Assembly: GCA_963738625.1 (NCBI GenBank)
Contig: CAVTXH010000002.1
Coordinates: forward strand, 434,001 to 498,000
Length of the DNA stretch: 64,000 bases
Direction: 5' to 3'
DNA from: UBA7672 sp963738625
GTDB lineage: Bacteria > Pseudomonadota > Alphaproteobacteria > Caulobacterales > Hyphomonadaceae
Position numbers and translations under genes: made by a program. Below, piece after piece: positions 45,750 to 55,370 of the stretch (position 1 is its first letter; every line of letters begins with the position of its first letter). Below the pieces are notes generated by a model. It had not been told where the DNA came from and did not search any database. It saw only the letters and a list, made by a program, of their open reading frames with translations.

Positions 45750-47225
45750 ATGGCCAGCCTGCCCATCCTTTCCCTAGTCACCTTTCTCCCGCTGCTCGGC
45801 GCGCTGCTGATCCTCGGCTTCCGTGTTCTGGCGGGGGCGAATTTCGCGGCCGGCGCGTCGAAGGGCATCGCGTTGATCATTTCGATCGCGGCGTTCGTCG
45901 CCTCGATCCTGGCGTTGCTGCAGTTCAACCCGAATGCGGCGGGCTACCAGCTTGTCGAAAGCGTGCCGTGGTTTGGCGGGTCGTCCTACAAGCTCGGCGT
46001 CGACGGCATGTCGCTGGCGCTGATCGTGCTGACGACGGCGCTGACGCCGCTCTGCGTGCTGCAGTCGATGACTTCGATCAAGGACCGGCTGGCCGACTAC
46101 ATGGTCGCCTTCCTGATCCTGGAATGCCTCATGATCGGCGTGTTCTGCGCGCTCGACCTGATGCTGTTCTACGTGTTCTTCGAGGGCGGCCTGATCCCGA
46201 TGTTCCTCATCATCGGGATCTGGGGCGGCAAGAACCGGCTCTACGCCGCCTTCAAGTTCTTCCTCTATACGCTGCTCGGCTCGCTGCTGCTGCTGGCGGC
46301 GCTGATCTACATGTACATCCTCACCGGCACGACCGATGTCGAGGCGCTGCAGCAATATCCATTCGCGCCCGAAGTGCAGACGTGGTTGTGGCTGGCGTTC
46401 TTCGCGTCGTTCTCGGTCAAGCTGCCGATGTGGCCGGTGCACACGTGGCTGCCCGATGCGCACGTCGAGGCCCCGACGGCCGGCTCCGTAGTTCTGGCCG
46501 CCGTGCTGCTGAAGATGGGCGGCTATGGCTTCCTGCGGTTCTCGCTGCCGATGTTCCCGGACGCCTCGCTGCTGTTCCAGCCGCTGATGTTCGCGCTCAG
46601 CGTCATCGCCATCATCTATGCCTCGCTGGTCGCCTTCCGGCAGACCGACATCAAGAAGCTGGTGGCGTACTCGTCCGTCGCGCACATGGGCTTTGTTACG
46701 CTGGGAATTTTCGCTTTCAACGAGGCGGGCATCCAGGGCGCGATCTTCCAGATGATCTCGCACGGCATCATCTCCGGGGCTCTCTTCTTCTGCGTCGGCG
46801 TGATCTACGACCGGATGCACACGCGCGAGATCGCGTTCTATGGCGGCCTCGTTCATCGCATGCCGGTCTATGCCGCGTTGTTCATGCTGTTCTCGATGGC
46901 CAATGTCGGCCTGCCGGGAACCAGCGGGTTCGTCGGCGAGATCCTGACGATGGTTGGAGGCTTCCAGGCCTCGACCTGGGCGGCGGCGGGCGCCGCGCTT
47001 GGCGTCATCCTGTCTGCGGTCTACATGCTCACGCTCTACCGCCGTGCGGTGTTCGGCGAGATGACCAACGAGAAGCTGTTCGATATCAAAGACGTCACCG
47101 CCGCGGAGTTCTTCATTCTCGGCCTGCTCGCCATCGGCGCGCTGGTGTTCGGCGTGATGCCGTCGCTTGTCTTCGACCTCACTAAAGGGTCGAGCGATGC
47201 AATCCTCCAGATGATCGGGAAGTAG
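45750..47225 (+). CDS. nuoM: NADH-quinone oxidoreductase subunit M
   Basis: NuoM is the second antiporter-like pump of complex I. The 491 residues include LMLFYVFFEGGLIPMFLIIGIWGG (the channel glutamate lies in FEGGLIPM), KLPMWPVHTWLPDAHVEAPTAGSVVLAAVLLKMGGYG and KKLVAYSSVAHMGF. It begins three bases after nuoL. Confidence 0.97.
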   Translation: MASLPILSLVTFLPLLGALLILGFRVLAGANFAAGASKGIALIISIAAFVASILALLQFNPNAAGYQLVESVPWFGGSSYKLGVDGMSLALIVLTTALTPLCVLQSMTSIKDRLADYMVAFLILECLMIGVFCALDLMLFYVFFEGGLIPMFLIIGIWGGKNRLYAAFKFFLYTLLGSLLLLAALIYMYILTGTTDVEALQQYPFAPEVQTWLWLAFFASFSVKLPMWPVHTWLPDAHVEAPTAGSVVLAAVLLKMGGYGFLRFSLPMFPDASLLFQPLMFALSVIAIIYASLVAFRQTDIKKLVAYSSVAHMGFVTLGIFAFNEAGIQGAIFQMISHGIISGALFFCVGVIYDRMHTREIAFYGGLVHRMPVYAALFMLFSMANVGLPGTSGFVGEILTMVGGFQASTWAAAGAALGVILSAVYMLTLYRRAVFGEMTNEKLFDIKDVTAAEFFILGLLAIGALVFGVMPSLVFDLTKGSSDAILQMIGK

Positions 47226-47234
47226 GGGCAGGCC

Positions 47235-48656
47235 ATGAACCTTCTCGCCGATCTCCAGGTTGCCCTGCCGGACGCGCTGCTCGCCGCCTATGGCCTCGCG
47301 GCGCTGCTGTTGGCCGCCATTGGCGGCGACCGCATCTCTGTCCTGCTGCGCGTTCTCACGTCGTTCGCACTCGCCGCAGCGGCGGTGTTTGCCTTCATCC
47401 AGTTCCCGCAGGGCGATGCGGAGGCGTTCAACGGCCTCTATCGCGTGACGCCGTTCGTGCTCTTCGCCAAGGGCGCGACGTATGCGCTGGCCGCGTTGGC
47501 GCTGTTCATGTCCGGCGGATTCCTGAGAGCTGCATCGATGGAGCGGTACGAATACTCGCTGCTCATTGTCTTTGCCGCCATGGGCGCAGGCGTGATGCTG
47601 TCAGCCAACGACTTGATGACGCTCTATGTCGGGATCGAGACGCTGAGCCTGTCGTCCTACGTCCTCGCTGCGTTCCGGCGCGACAGCCTGAAGTCCGCCG
47701 AGGCGGGCCTCAAATACTTCGTGCTCGGCGCGCTCGCGTCAGGCCTGCTGCTTTACGGATCGTCGCTGGTCTACGGCTTCGCTGGCGGCACCAACTATGC
47801 GGTGATCGCGGCAGCGGACAATTCTGTGGGGTTGATCTTCGGTCTTGTGCTGATCATCTGCGGCCTTGCCTTCAAGGCGTCCGCCGCGCCGTTCCATGTC
47901 TGGACGCCGGACGTTTACGAAGGCGCGCCGGCGCCGGTGGTCGCCTTCTTTGCAACCGCTCCGAAGATCGCCGCGGTCGTTGTGCTGGCGCATGTTATGT
48001 TCACCACTTTTGGCCCGCACCAGCAGTCGTGGCGGATGGTGATTGCGATCATCGCCGCCGCATCGATGCTGATCGGCGCGTTCGGCGCGCTGGCGCAAAG
48101 CAGCATCAAGCGGATCCTCGCCTATTCCTCGATCTCCAACGTCGGCTTCGCGCTGATCGCCATCGCCGCGGGCGTCGAGGACGGCGCATCGGCGGTGCTG
48201 GTCTACATGACCCTCTACGTCATCGCGACGCTGGGCATGTTCGGGGGCGTTCTGGCGCTGCGACGGAAGGGCGTCGCAATCGACGATGTGTCGGACCTTA
48301 ACGGTCTGTCGAAGCTGAAGCCCGGCATGACGCTGGGCCTGGTTGTCCTGATCTTCTCGGTGGCGGGCATTCCGCCGGCTGCAGGGTTCTGGGGCAAGCT
48401 GCAGGTGTTCGAGGCAGGCCTGCGTGCGGACATGCTCTGGCTGGTCCTGGTGGGCGCTCTCTCCAGCGTCGTGTCGCTGGGCTACTACCTGCGCCTTGTC
48501 TGGGCGATGATGATGAAGCCCCCCGGCGAAGCGCTGGACCGCACCGACCTCAGCGTGTCAGCGACTGTGTTCGCCTCCGCTGCGATATCGTTCCCGGTGC
48601 TGACGATCGGCATCCAGCTATTGCTCGACGCAGCTGCCTTCGCATCGGCTGGCTAG
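47235..48656 (+). CDS. nuoN: NADH-quinone oxidoreductase subunit N
   Basis: NuoN is the third antiporter-like pump and completes the 14-gene set. The 473 residues show LMTLYVGIETLSLSSYVLAAFRRD (channel glutamate), FKASAAPFHVWTPDVYEGAPAPVVAFFA and KRILAYSSISNVGFALI. The gap to the next gene, birA, is six bases, so the operon probably reads on. Confidence 0.97.
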   Translation: MNLLADLQVALPDALLAAYGLAALLLAAIGGDRISVLLRVLTSFALAAAAVFAFIQFPQGDAEAFNGLYRVTPFVLFAKGATYALAALALFMSGGFLRAASMERYEYSLLIVFAAMGAGVMLSANDLMTLYVGIETLSLSSYVLAAFRRDSLKSAEAGLKYFVLGALASGLLLYGSSLVYGFAGGTNYAVIAAADNSVGLIFGLVLIICGLAFKASAAPFHVWTPDVYEGAPAPVVAFFATAPKIAAVVVLAHVMFTTFGPHQQSWRMVIAIIAAASMLIGAFGALAQSSIKRILAYSSISNVGFALIAIAAGVEDGASAVLVYMTLYVIATLGMFGGVLALRRKGVAIDDVSDLNGLSKLKPGMTLGLVVLIFSVAGIPPAAGFWGKLQVFEAGLRADMLWLVLVGALSSVVSLGYYLRLVWAMMMKPPGEALDRTDLSVSATVFASAAISFPVLTIGIQLLLDAAAFASAG

Positions 48657-48662
48657 AGCGGA

Positions 48663-49415
48663 ATGGCCACGACCGACTTCTCGGACGCCTGGCCGGTCAT
48701 CCGGTTCGGCGAAATTGACTCGACCAATGAAGAGGCGCGCCGCCGCGCGCAGTTGGGCGATGTCGGACCGTGCTGGCTGATGGCGCAGATACAGACTGCG
48801 GGCAGGGGCAGGCTCGGACGGCAGTGGGACTCGCCCGCGGGCAACCTTTTCGCCACGGCCCTGTTTGTCCTCCCGCGCCCGTCCGCCGAGGCTGTGCTGG
48901 CAAGCTATTCGGCGGGGCTTGCCGTGCTCGATGCCGTGAAGGGCGCGGGCGTCGATGCGTCCAGGCTGAAGCTGAAATGGCCCAACGATGTGCTGGCGGG
49001 CGAGGCCAAACTCGCCGGCATTCTGATCGAGACCGGACTGAGGGGTGGGCAGCTATGGATGGCGGCCGGCTTCGGCGTGAACGTCGCCTCGGCCCCCAAG
49101 CGTTCGGATCGCGCCACGGCCTGCCTGGCGCAGATGCCCGGCGGGCAGGGCGTGACAGCGGACCGGATCCTGGCGTCGTTAGATGTCGCTTTTCGCTCGC
49201 GGTTGGCGCGTCTGTTGGGCGAGGGATTTGGGCCGACGCGCGAGGCGTGGCTGGCCCATGCCGCGCATCTCGGTAAACGCGTCGAACTGACGCCTGCCTC
49301 CGGGCGCGTCGAGGGTGTGCTGAAAGGCCTGGCCGATGATGGGGCTTTGATCGTCGAGCTCGATGGCGGGACTCTGACCCATGTTCGGGCGGGTGAAATC
49401 TCGCTATTGGGATAA
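48663..49415 (+). CDS. birA: Biotin--[acetyl-CoA-carboxylase] ligase
   Basis: This enzyme activates biotin with ATP and attaches it to the biotin carrier of acetyl-CoA carboxylase and related enzymes. The 250 residues begin directly with the catalytic domain: EIDSTNEEARRR, then GRGRLGRQWDSPAGNLFATAL with the biotinyl-AMP loop, then LKLKWPNDVLAGEAKLAGILIE. There is no N-terminal DNA-binding domain, so it is a monofunctional ligase rather than the E. coli type repressor. It follows nuoN by six bases. Confidence 0.93.
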   Translation: MATTDFSDAWPVIRFGEIDSTNEEARRRAQLGDVGPCWLMAQIQTAGRGRLGRQWDSPAGNLFATALFVLPRPSAEAVLASYSAGLAVLDAVKGAGVDASRLKLKWPNDVLAGEAKLAGILIETGLRGGQLWMAAGFGVNVASAPKRSDRATACLAQMPGGQGVTADRILASLDVAFRSRLARLLGEGFGPTREAWLAHAAHLGKRVELTPASGRVEGVLKGLADDGALIVELDGGTLTHVRAGEISLLG

Positions 49416-49441
49416 TATCTTGAGCTGGAGGAGCCGCGGCC

Positions 49442-50230
49442 ATGCTGCTGGCGATCGACACGGGCAACACCAACACGCTCTTTGCCGTCCATGACGGCAA
49501 GGACTGGCGGGCGCAATGGCGCAGCGCCACGGACATGACCAAGACCGCGGACGACTATGCGGTGTGGCTGTCGACCCTCATGGGCATAAATGGTCTCAAG
49601 CTCGAGCAGATTGACGACTGCATTATCTCAACCGTCGTGCCGCAGTCGCTTTTCAACCAACGGAATTTCGCGCGCCGGTATCTCAAGGTGGAGCCCTTTG
49701 TGATCGGCGAAAACGTCGAGCTGGGCGTCAAGGTGCTGATCCCCAAGCCCAGCGAAGTGGGCGCTGACCGTCTGGTGAACGCAGTGGGGGCGCACGAGAC
49801 CTATCCCGGGCCGCTGATCGTGATCGATAGCGGCACGGCGACGACATTCGATGTCGTCGACGGCGAAGGCTCGTTCGAGGGCGGCATCATCGCTCCCGGC
49901 ATCAACCTGTCGATGAAGGCGCTGCACGAGGCGGCGGCCAAGTTGCCGCGGGTGGCGATCCAGCGTCCGCCGCAGGTCATCGGCAGAGATACGGTCGTTG
50001 CGATGCAGTCCGGCGTGTTCTGGGGTTACATTGATCTCATTGATGGGCTGGTCGAACGCATCAAGGCCGAGTACGGCAAGCCCATGACAGTCATTGCCAC
50101 AGGCGGCGTCGCGTCCCTCTTCGAAGGCGCGGCGAGCAAGATCGACCACTTCGACAGCGACATCACCATTCGCGGTCTGCGCATCCTCTACGAGCGCAAC
50201 ATTGCCAATTCAGCACGTGAGCTGAAGTGA
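49442..50230 (+). CDS. coaX: Type III pantothenate kinase
   Basis: CoaX phosphorylates pantothenate in the first step of coenzyme A synthesis. The 262 residues show the ASKHA-fold phosphate loops: AIDTGNTNTLFAVHDG near the start, GADRLVNAVGAHETYPGPLIVIDSGTATTFDVV with the catalytic Asp, and GGIIAPGINLSMKALHEAAAKLP. A strong ribosome site (ctggagga) precedes the ATG. The stop overlaps the GTG of rnj. Confidence 0.95.
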   Translation: MLLAIDTGNTNTLFAVHDGKDWRAQWRSATDMTKTADDYAVWLSTLMGINGLKLEQIDDCIISTVVPQSLFNQRNFARRYLKVEPFVIGENVELGVKVLIPKPSEVGADRLVNAVGAHETYPGPLIVIDSGTATTFDVVDGEGSFEGGIIAPGINLSMKALHEAAAKLPRVAIQRPPQVIGRDTVVAMQSGVFWGYIDLIDGLVERIKAEYGKPMTVIATGGVASLFEGAASKIDHFDSDITIRGLRILYERNIANSARELK

Positions 50231-51888
50231 AGGGCGCGGAACTCATTTTTGCGCCTCTCGGCGGATGCCGGGAAATCGGCATGAACCTCAATGCCTATGG
50301 TTATGGCCCGCCCGAGAACCGACGCTGGATCGTGGTCGATGTGGGCGTGACGTTTGGCAACGACTCGACGCCGGGCGTCGATCTCATCATGCCGGACCCG
50401 GTCTATCTAGAAAGCTTCGCCGACCAGATCGAGGCGATCATCCTGACGCATGCGCACGAGGACCACATCGGCGCCATCGGCTGGCTGTGGCCCAAGCTGC
50501 GCGCCCCGATCTACGCGACGCCGTTCACGGCGTATCTGGTGGCAGAGAAGCTGAAGGAGCGCGGCCTCGCTGACGAGGCGGAGCTGCACATCATGCAGCT
50601 GCAGGAGACACGGCAATTCGGACCTTTCGAGGTCGAGCTCATCACGCTGACCCACTCGATCCCGGAGCCCAACGGCCTCGCCATCCGCACGCCGCTGGGA
50701 ACTATCCTGCACACCGGCGACTGGAAGATCGACCCCGATCCGCTGATCGGCGAGGATTTCGACCAGGCGAAGATCGAGCAGCTTGGGCGCGAAGGCATTC
50801 TCGCGATGGTCTGCGATTCGACCAACGTATTCGAGGAGGGCGAGGCGGGATCGGAAGGCAGCGCGCGGCTGGCTCTCATCCAGGCGGTCGCCGAACAGAC
50901 CGGCCGTGTGGCTATCACGAGCTTTGCGTCAAACGTAGCGCGTGTGCAGTCGGCGTGCGAGGCGGCGCGGGCGAATGACAGGTCTGTCTGCCTTGTCGGT
51001 CGTTCGATGCTGCGCATTGTCGGCGCGGCCCAGTCGGTGGGCCTGCTCAAGGGCTACAACTTCATCGAGCCAGAGGATGCGGCGGATCTGCCGCACGCGC
51101 ATGTGCTCTATCTTTGCACCGGATCGCAGGGCGAGCCGAACGCGGCGCTGTCGCGCATCGCGCGCGGCGACCATCCGGTGGTGAAGATGGGTGATGGCGA
51201 CACGGTGATCTTTTCCTCGCGCGTTATTCCCGGCAACGAGCGGGCGATCGGCGAGATCCAGAATCAGCTGGCTGAGCGGAACATACGCCTTGTCACGTCG
51301 CGGCAGTTCGACATTCACGTTTCAGGGCATCCGTGCCGCGACGAGCTGCGCCGCATGTACATGTGGGCGAAGCCGAAGATCAGCGTGCCGGTGCATGGCG
51401 AGCGCCGGCATATCTTCGAGCACGCGCGCTATGCCCGCTCGCTGCAGGTGCCCGAGGCGATCACGCCGGACAATGGCGATGTGATCCGCTTGGCGCCGGG
51501 GCCAGTACAGGTCATCGACCAGGTTCCGGTGGGCCGCCTGCACGTCGACGGCGAAGTGCTGACGTCGGACAAGGCCGGCGGCATGTGGGAGCGGCGCAAG
51601 ATGGCCTACAACGGCCACCTGTCGGTGAGCCTCGTTGTCGGCAAGGGCCGAGTCGAGGATGGGCCGATCATCGTGGCGCGCGGGTTCTCGGAGCCGGATG
51701 GTCGTCCGGCGGATGAATCCATGGAGCCGATCGATGATGCGGCGGAAGCCGCGATCGACGCGCTCAAGAAAGCGGATTTCGCCGACGACGAGAAGATCGA
51801 GCGCGTGCTGACCAAAGCGGTTCGCCGGGCGGCCGAAATCGCTTTCGGCAAGCGGCCGCTGGTCGATATCACCATACACAGGGTCTAG
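50227..51888 (+). CDS. rnj: Ribonuclease J
   Basis: RNase J degrades and matures RNA as an endo- and 5' exonuclease. The 553-residue protein is a metallo-beta-lactamase/beta-CASP enzyme. The metal motif HAHEDH lies at residues 75-80, with THSIPE, HTGDWKIDPDP and CDSTNVFEEG following. SGHPCRDELRRMYMWAKPKISVPVHGE carries the late His motif. A C-terminal domain follows. The GTG start at 50227 overlaps the coaX stop. Confidence 0.95.
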   Translation: MKGAELIFAPLGGCREIGMNLNAYGYGPPENRRWIVVDVGVTFGNDSTPGVDLIMPDPVYLESFADQIEAIILTHAHEDHIGAIGWLWPKLRAPIYATPFTAYLVAEKLKERGLADEAELHIMQLQETRQFGPFEVELITLTHSIPEPNGLAIRTPLGTILHTGDWKIDPDPLIGEDFDQAKIEQLGREGILAMVCDSTNVFEEGEAGSEGSARLALIQAVAEQTGRVAITSFASNVARVQSACEAARANDRSVCLVGRSMLRIVGAAQSVGLLKGYNFIEPEDAADLPHAHVLYLCTGSQGEPNAALSRIARGDHPVVKMGDGDTVIFSSRVIPGNERAIGEIQNQLAERNIRLVTSRQFDIHVSGHPCRDELRRMYMWAKPKISVPVHGERRHIFEHARYARSLQVPEAITPDNGDVIRLAPGPVQVIDQVPVGRLHVDGEVLTSDKAGGMWERRKMAYNGHLSVSLVVGKGRVEDGPIIVARGFSEPDGRPADESMEPIDDAAEAAIDALKKADFADDEKIERVLTKAVRRAAEIAFGKRPLVDITIHRV

Positions 51889-51905
51889 CCTTCGGGAGCT
51901 CCGCA

Positions 51906-52325
51906 ATGACCATCGGACGGATGAACCATATCGGCATAGCGGTGCCTTCGGTCGAGAAAGCCTTCGAAACCTATCGCACGCTCTACGGCGCAACTGACTT
52001 CGTGCAGCCATTCGACATGCCGGCGCAGGGCGTCCGCGTGGGTTTCGTCAACCTGCCCAACACCCAGCTCGAAATCATCGAGCCGCTGGGCGAGAAGTCG
52101 CCGATCATCAACTTCCTGGAGAAGAACCCGAAGGGCGGACAGCACCATGTCTGCTTCGAGGTAAAGGACATCCATGAAGCCAAGGCGGAAATGGAGAGGA
52201 AAGGCGCTAAGGTGCTGGGTGAGCCGCGCATCGGCGCCCACGGCACGCTGGTGATCTTCATCCACCCCAAGGATTCAGACGGTGTGCTGATTGAACTCAT
52301 GGAAGAGCCCAAGGGACGCCACTAG
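51906..52325 (+). CDS. mce: Methylmalonyl-CoA epimerase
   Basis: This enzyme converts between the two epimers of methylmalonyl-CoA in propionate and odd-chain or branched-chain degradation. The 139 residues form two glyoxalase-type beta-alpha-beta modules. The sequences MNHIGIAVPSVEKAFETYRTLYG, LPNTQLEIIEPLGEKSPI, GGQHHVCFEVKDI and GVLIELMEE supply the metal ligands His, Glu, His and Glu. It starts 17 bp after rnj. It complements the racemase at 28 kb, which also acts on branched acyl-CoA. Confidence 0.93.
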   Translation: MTIGRMNHIGIAVPSVEKAFETYRTLYGATDFVQPFDMPAQGVRVGFVNLPNTQLEIIEPLGEKSPIINFLEKNPKGGQHHVCFEVKDIHEAKAEMERKGAKVLGEPRIGAHGTLVIFIHPKDSDGVLIELMEEPKGRH

Positions 52326-52334
52326 GGTCTCTAC

Positions 52335-52586
52335 ATGGGCGTCTTCGAGATCATCGTCGTCTTTGCCTGCTCATGGTGGCTGGTGTTCTTGCCGATCCTG
52401 TCTGCGGGCACGCGCAGCCAGCACGAGGCGGGCGATGTTCTGCCCGGCACGGAGCGCGCAGCGCCCGAGCGAATCTCCTGGCGGCCGAAATTCATCATCG
52501 CGACAGTCGGGGCGACCATCATTACGTTACTGATCTGGCTGACTCTGCGTTTCGGGTGGCTGGCCTTCATCGTTCCAAAGCACTAG
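52335..52586 (+). CDS. DUF1467 family small membrane protein
   Basis: This 83-residue protein has two membrane segments, one at residues 5-24 (EIIVVFACSWWLVFLPILSA) and one at about 53-78. The short loop between holds the family pattern GTRSQHEAGDVLPGTERAAPERIS. DUF1467 is found mainly in alphaproteobacteria, usually between mce and proS as here. The function is unknown. Confidence 0.85.
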   Translation: MGVFEIIVVFACSWWLVFLPILSAGTRSQHEAGDVLPGTERAAPERISWRPKFIIATVGATIITLLIWLTLRFGWLAFIVPKH

Positions 52587-52664
52587 GCGGCGTTCGCCAC
52601 ATTGCGCCCATGCTTCGGGGCTTGTATCCAGCCTGCAATGTCCGCTGCCTGAACAGGGCCTCTG

Positions 52665-53996
52665 ATGCGCCTTTCCCGCTATTTTCTGCCGGTCCTCAAA
52701 GAGGCGCCTGCCGATGCACAGATTGTGTCGCACCAGCTTATGCTGCGCGCGGGCATGATCAAGCAGAATGGCGCCGGCATCTATTCCTGGCTGCCGCTGG
52801 GCATGCGCGTGCTGCACAAGATCGAGAAGATCGTGCGAGAAGAGCAGGAGCGTGCGGGGGCGGTCGAGCTGCTGATGCCAACGATTCAGTCAGCCGACCT
52901 CTGGAAAGAAAGTGGCCGCTACGACGCCTATGGCAAGGAGATGCTTCGCATCGTCGACCGTCATGAGCGCGAGATGCTGTACGGCCCGACGAACGAGGAA
53001 ATGATCACCGACATCTTCCGGACGTTCGTACGCTCCTACAAGCAACTGCCGCTCAACCTCTATCACATCCAGTGGAAGTTCCGGGACGAGGTCCGTCCGC
53101 GTTTCGGCGTGATGCGCGGCCGCGAGTTCCTGATGAAGGATGCCTACTCCTTCGACGTGTCCGTCGAAGCGGCGAAGCAGTCCTATTACCGGATGTTCTG
53201 CGCCTACCTGAACACGTTCAGCCGCATGGGGTTGAAGGCGGTGCCGATGCGCGCCGACACAGGGCCGATCGGAGGCGACTTGAGCCACGAGTTCATCGTG
53301 CTGGCGGAAACGGGCGAAAGCGCCGTGTTCTGCGACAGCGCCCTGGTCGACATGCCGGCGCCGGGCGCCAATCTCGATTTCTACCAGGACCTGCTGCCCG
53401 AAATTGAGAAGCGCACCAGGCTTTACGCCGCCACCGAAGAGATGCACGACGCCGCCCGCTTCGAAAAGGAAGTGCCGGCAGAGCGTCGCCTTTCCGCGCG
53501 GGGCATTGAGGTTGGCCACATCTTCTATTTCGGAACGAAGTACTCTGCGCCGATGAAAGCCGAGGTGACGGGGCCGGACGGCAAGAATGCGCCCGTCGAA
53601 ATGGGCTCCTACGGCATCGGCGTCTCACGTCTGGTCGGCGCCATCATCGAGGCGAGCCATGACGACAAGGGCGTGATCTGGCCTGCCGCTGTTGCGCCTT
53701 TCGAGGTCGCCGTGGTGAGCCTGCGTAATGACGATGCGGAAGTAACCAAGGTCTGCGAGAGCGCCTATGGTCAGCTGAGGAAAGCGGGCGTCGACGTTCT
53801 TTTTGACGACACGTCAGAACGGCCGGGCGCGAAGTTCTCGACCATGGAGCTGATCGGCGTGCCGGTCGTGCTGGTCGTTGGCCCCAAGGGCGTGAAGGCG
53901 GGCCTGGTGGAAGTACGCGACCGCAAGACGGGCATGACCGAGGAGATGGGCCTCGACGCCGCCGTCAAACGCTGCCTTGCAGCGAAAGCAGAATAG
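52665..53996 (+). CDS. proS: Proline--tRNA ligase
   Basis: ProS charges tRNA-Pro. This 443-residue enzyme is the short alphaproteobacterial type that lacks the inserted editing domain found in E. coli. Class II motifs are visible: AGIYSWLPLGMRVLHKI (motif 1), FRDEVRPRFGVMRGREFLMKDAYSFD (motif 2) and GSYGIGVSRLVGAIIEASHDDKGVIWP (motif 3). The anticodon-binding domain with KAGVDVLFDDTSERPGAKF closes the chain. The next gene starts three bases later. Confidence 0.97.
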   Translation: MRLSRYFLPVLKEAPADAQIVSHQLMLRAGMIKQNGAGIYSWLPLGMRVLHKIEKIVREEQERAGAVELLMPTIQSADLWKESGRYDAYGKEMLRIVDRHEREMLYGPTNEEMITDIFRTFVRSYKQLPLNLYHIQWKFRDEVRPRFGVMRGREFLMKDAYSFDVSVEAAKQSYYRMFCAYLNTFSRMGLKAVPMRADTGPIGGDLSHEFIVLAETGESAVFCDSALVDMPAPGANLDFYQDLLPEIEKRTRLYAATEEMHDAARFEKEVPAERRLSARGIEVGHIFYFGTKYSAPMKAEVTGPDGKNAPVEMGSYGIGVSRLVGAIIEASHDDKGVIWPAAVAPFEVAVVSLRNDDAEVTKVCESAYGQLRKAGVDVLFDDTSERPGAKFSTMELIGVPVVLVVGPKGVKAGLVEVRDRKTGMTEEMGLDAAVKRCLAAKAE

Positions 53997-53999
53997 CCC

Positions 54000-55370
54000 A
54001 TGGCAACGGCCGCGGACGCGCCACGAGAAACACGGATCATCGAGCGGCCTTTTGGCCCGTTCGAGCGCATGCTCGCTCTGCGATATCTGGGCGCCAAGCG
54101 CGAGCATGGCGGCCTCGCCTTTATCTCGATCGTGTCGGTGATCGGCATCACGCTCGGCGTCTGGGCGCTGATTCTCACCATGTCGATCATGAACGGATTC
54201 CGGCTCGAGCTGATCTCCAAAATCATTGGCTTCGAACCGCATGCGTTCATCGATACGCGCGGCCTGCCCAAGCCGCAGGTCGATACGATTATCGAGGAAG
54301 TCCGCACCGAGCCGGGCGTGATCTCCGTGGAGCCGATGTCGGAGGGCACGGCGCTTGCTTCGGCCTATGATCGCAGCGACGGCATTCAGGTCCGCGGTGT
54401 GCGGCCTGAAGACCTTCGCGCCAATGAGCTGATCGCCAAGAGCATCTCGGAAGGCGCCCGCGTTCGCGCCTTGCCGCCTTCGGAGCAGGGCGACGATTAC
54501 TGGCGACGGCCGCTGGGCGACGGCACGCTGGATACGTTCGGAACGGCGGAGTATGGGCTGCCGAAGCAGATCGTCATCGGCGATATGTTCGCCAACGCGC
54601 TCGGCGTCAGCGTCGGCGACACGCTTCAACTTACTCAGGCCAACGGCGCCCGCACGCCGTTCGGCACATCGCCGCGAACTGTGCACTACACTATCGCTGC
54701 GGTCTATCATGTCGGCAACGAGCGCTACGACCGCTATGTGGCCTTTCTGCCGATCGAAGCGGCGAAGTCGTTCTTTGGCGACGACGAAGGCTATCCAATT
54801 GTCGGCATCCGCCTGGCCGATCCTGACTCTGCAGATACGTTTGTCAGGGATCTCACGGCCAAGAAAGCGCTTCCGATTTCAAGCTGGATCCAGCGCAACG
54901 GAACCTACGTCACCGCGCTGATCGTCGAACGCAATGTGATGCGGTTGATCCTGTTTATCGTGGTGATCATCACCGCGCTCAACATCATCACTGGCGTGCT
55001 GATGCTGGTGAAGAACAAGGCGCGAGACGTCGCCATCTTGCGAACCATAGGCGCCACGCGCGGCGGCGTGGTGCGTATATTCATGATGACCGGCACGATC
55101 CTTGGTATGGCGGGTGTCGCGACGGGCGTGATGCTGGGCGTGCTGTGCGCGATCTTCATCGCGCCGATCCAGCATTTCCTCGAGAATCTGCTGCGCGTGC
55201 GGCTATTCCCGCCCGACATCTACATGCTCGATTCCCTGCCGGCGAAGCTGGAGTGGAGCGAAGTGGCGTGGGTTGGCGGCGCCGCATTTGTCGTTACGCT
55301 TCTGATGTCGATCATCCCGTCGCTCTGGGCGGCGCGTCTCAATCCGGTCGAGGCGCTCAGGTTCGAATGA
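54000..55370 (+). CDS. lolC: Lipoprotein-releasing ABC transporter permease (LolC/LolE family)
   Basis: The permease of the Lol system releases outer-membrane lipoproteins from the inner membrane. In its 456 residues, ERMLALRYLGAKREHGGLAFISIVSVIGITLGVWALI marks the first helix. A periplasmic domain of about 220 residues follows, then three helices: VIITALNIITGVLMLVKNKARDVAILRTIGATRGGVVRIFM and the later pair. Only one permease gene is present, as is usual in this class. It overlaps lolD. Confidence 0.93.
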   Translation: MATAADAPRETRIIERPFGPFERMLALRYLGAKREHGGLAFISIVSVIGITLGVWALILTMSIMNGFRLELISKIIGFEPHAFIDTRGLPKPQVDTIIEEVRTEPGVISVEPMSEGTALASAYDRSDGIQVRGVRPEDLRANELIAKSISEGARVRALPPSEQGDDYWRRPLGDGTLDTFGTAEYGLPKQIVIGDMFANALGVSVGDTLQLTQANGARTPFGTSPRTVHYTIAAVYHVGNERYDRYVAFLPIEAAKSFFGDDEGYPIVGIRLADPDSADTFVRDLTAKKALPISSWIQRNGTYVTALIVERNVMRLILFIVVIITALNIITGVLMLVKNKARDVAILRTIGATRGGVVRIFMMTGTILGMAGVATGVMLGVLCAIFIAPIQHFLENLLRVRLFPPDIYMLDSLPAKLEWSEVAWVGGAAFVVTLLMSIIPSLWAARLNPVEALRFE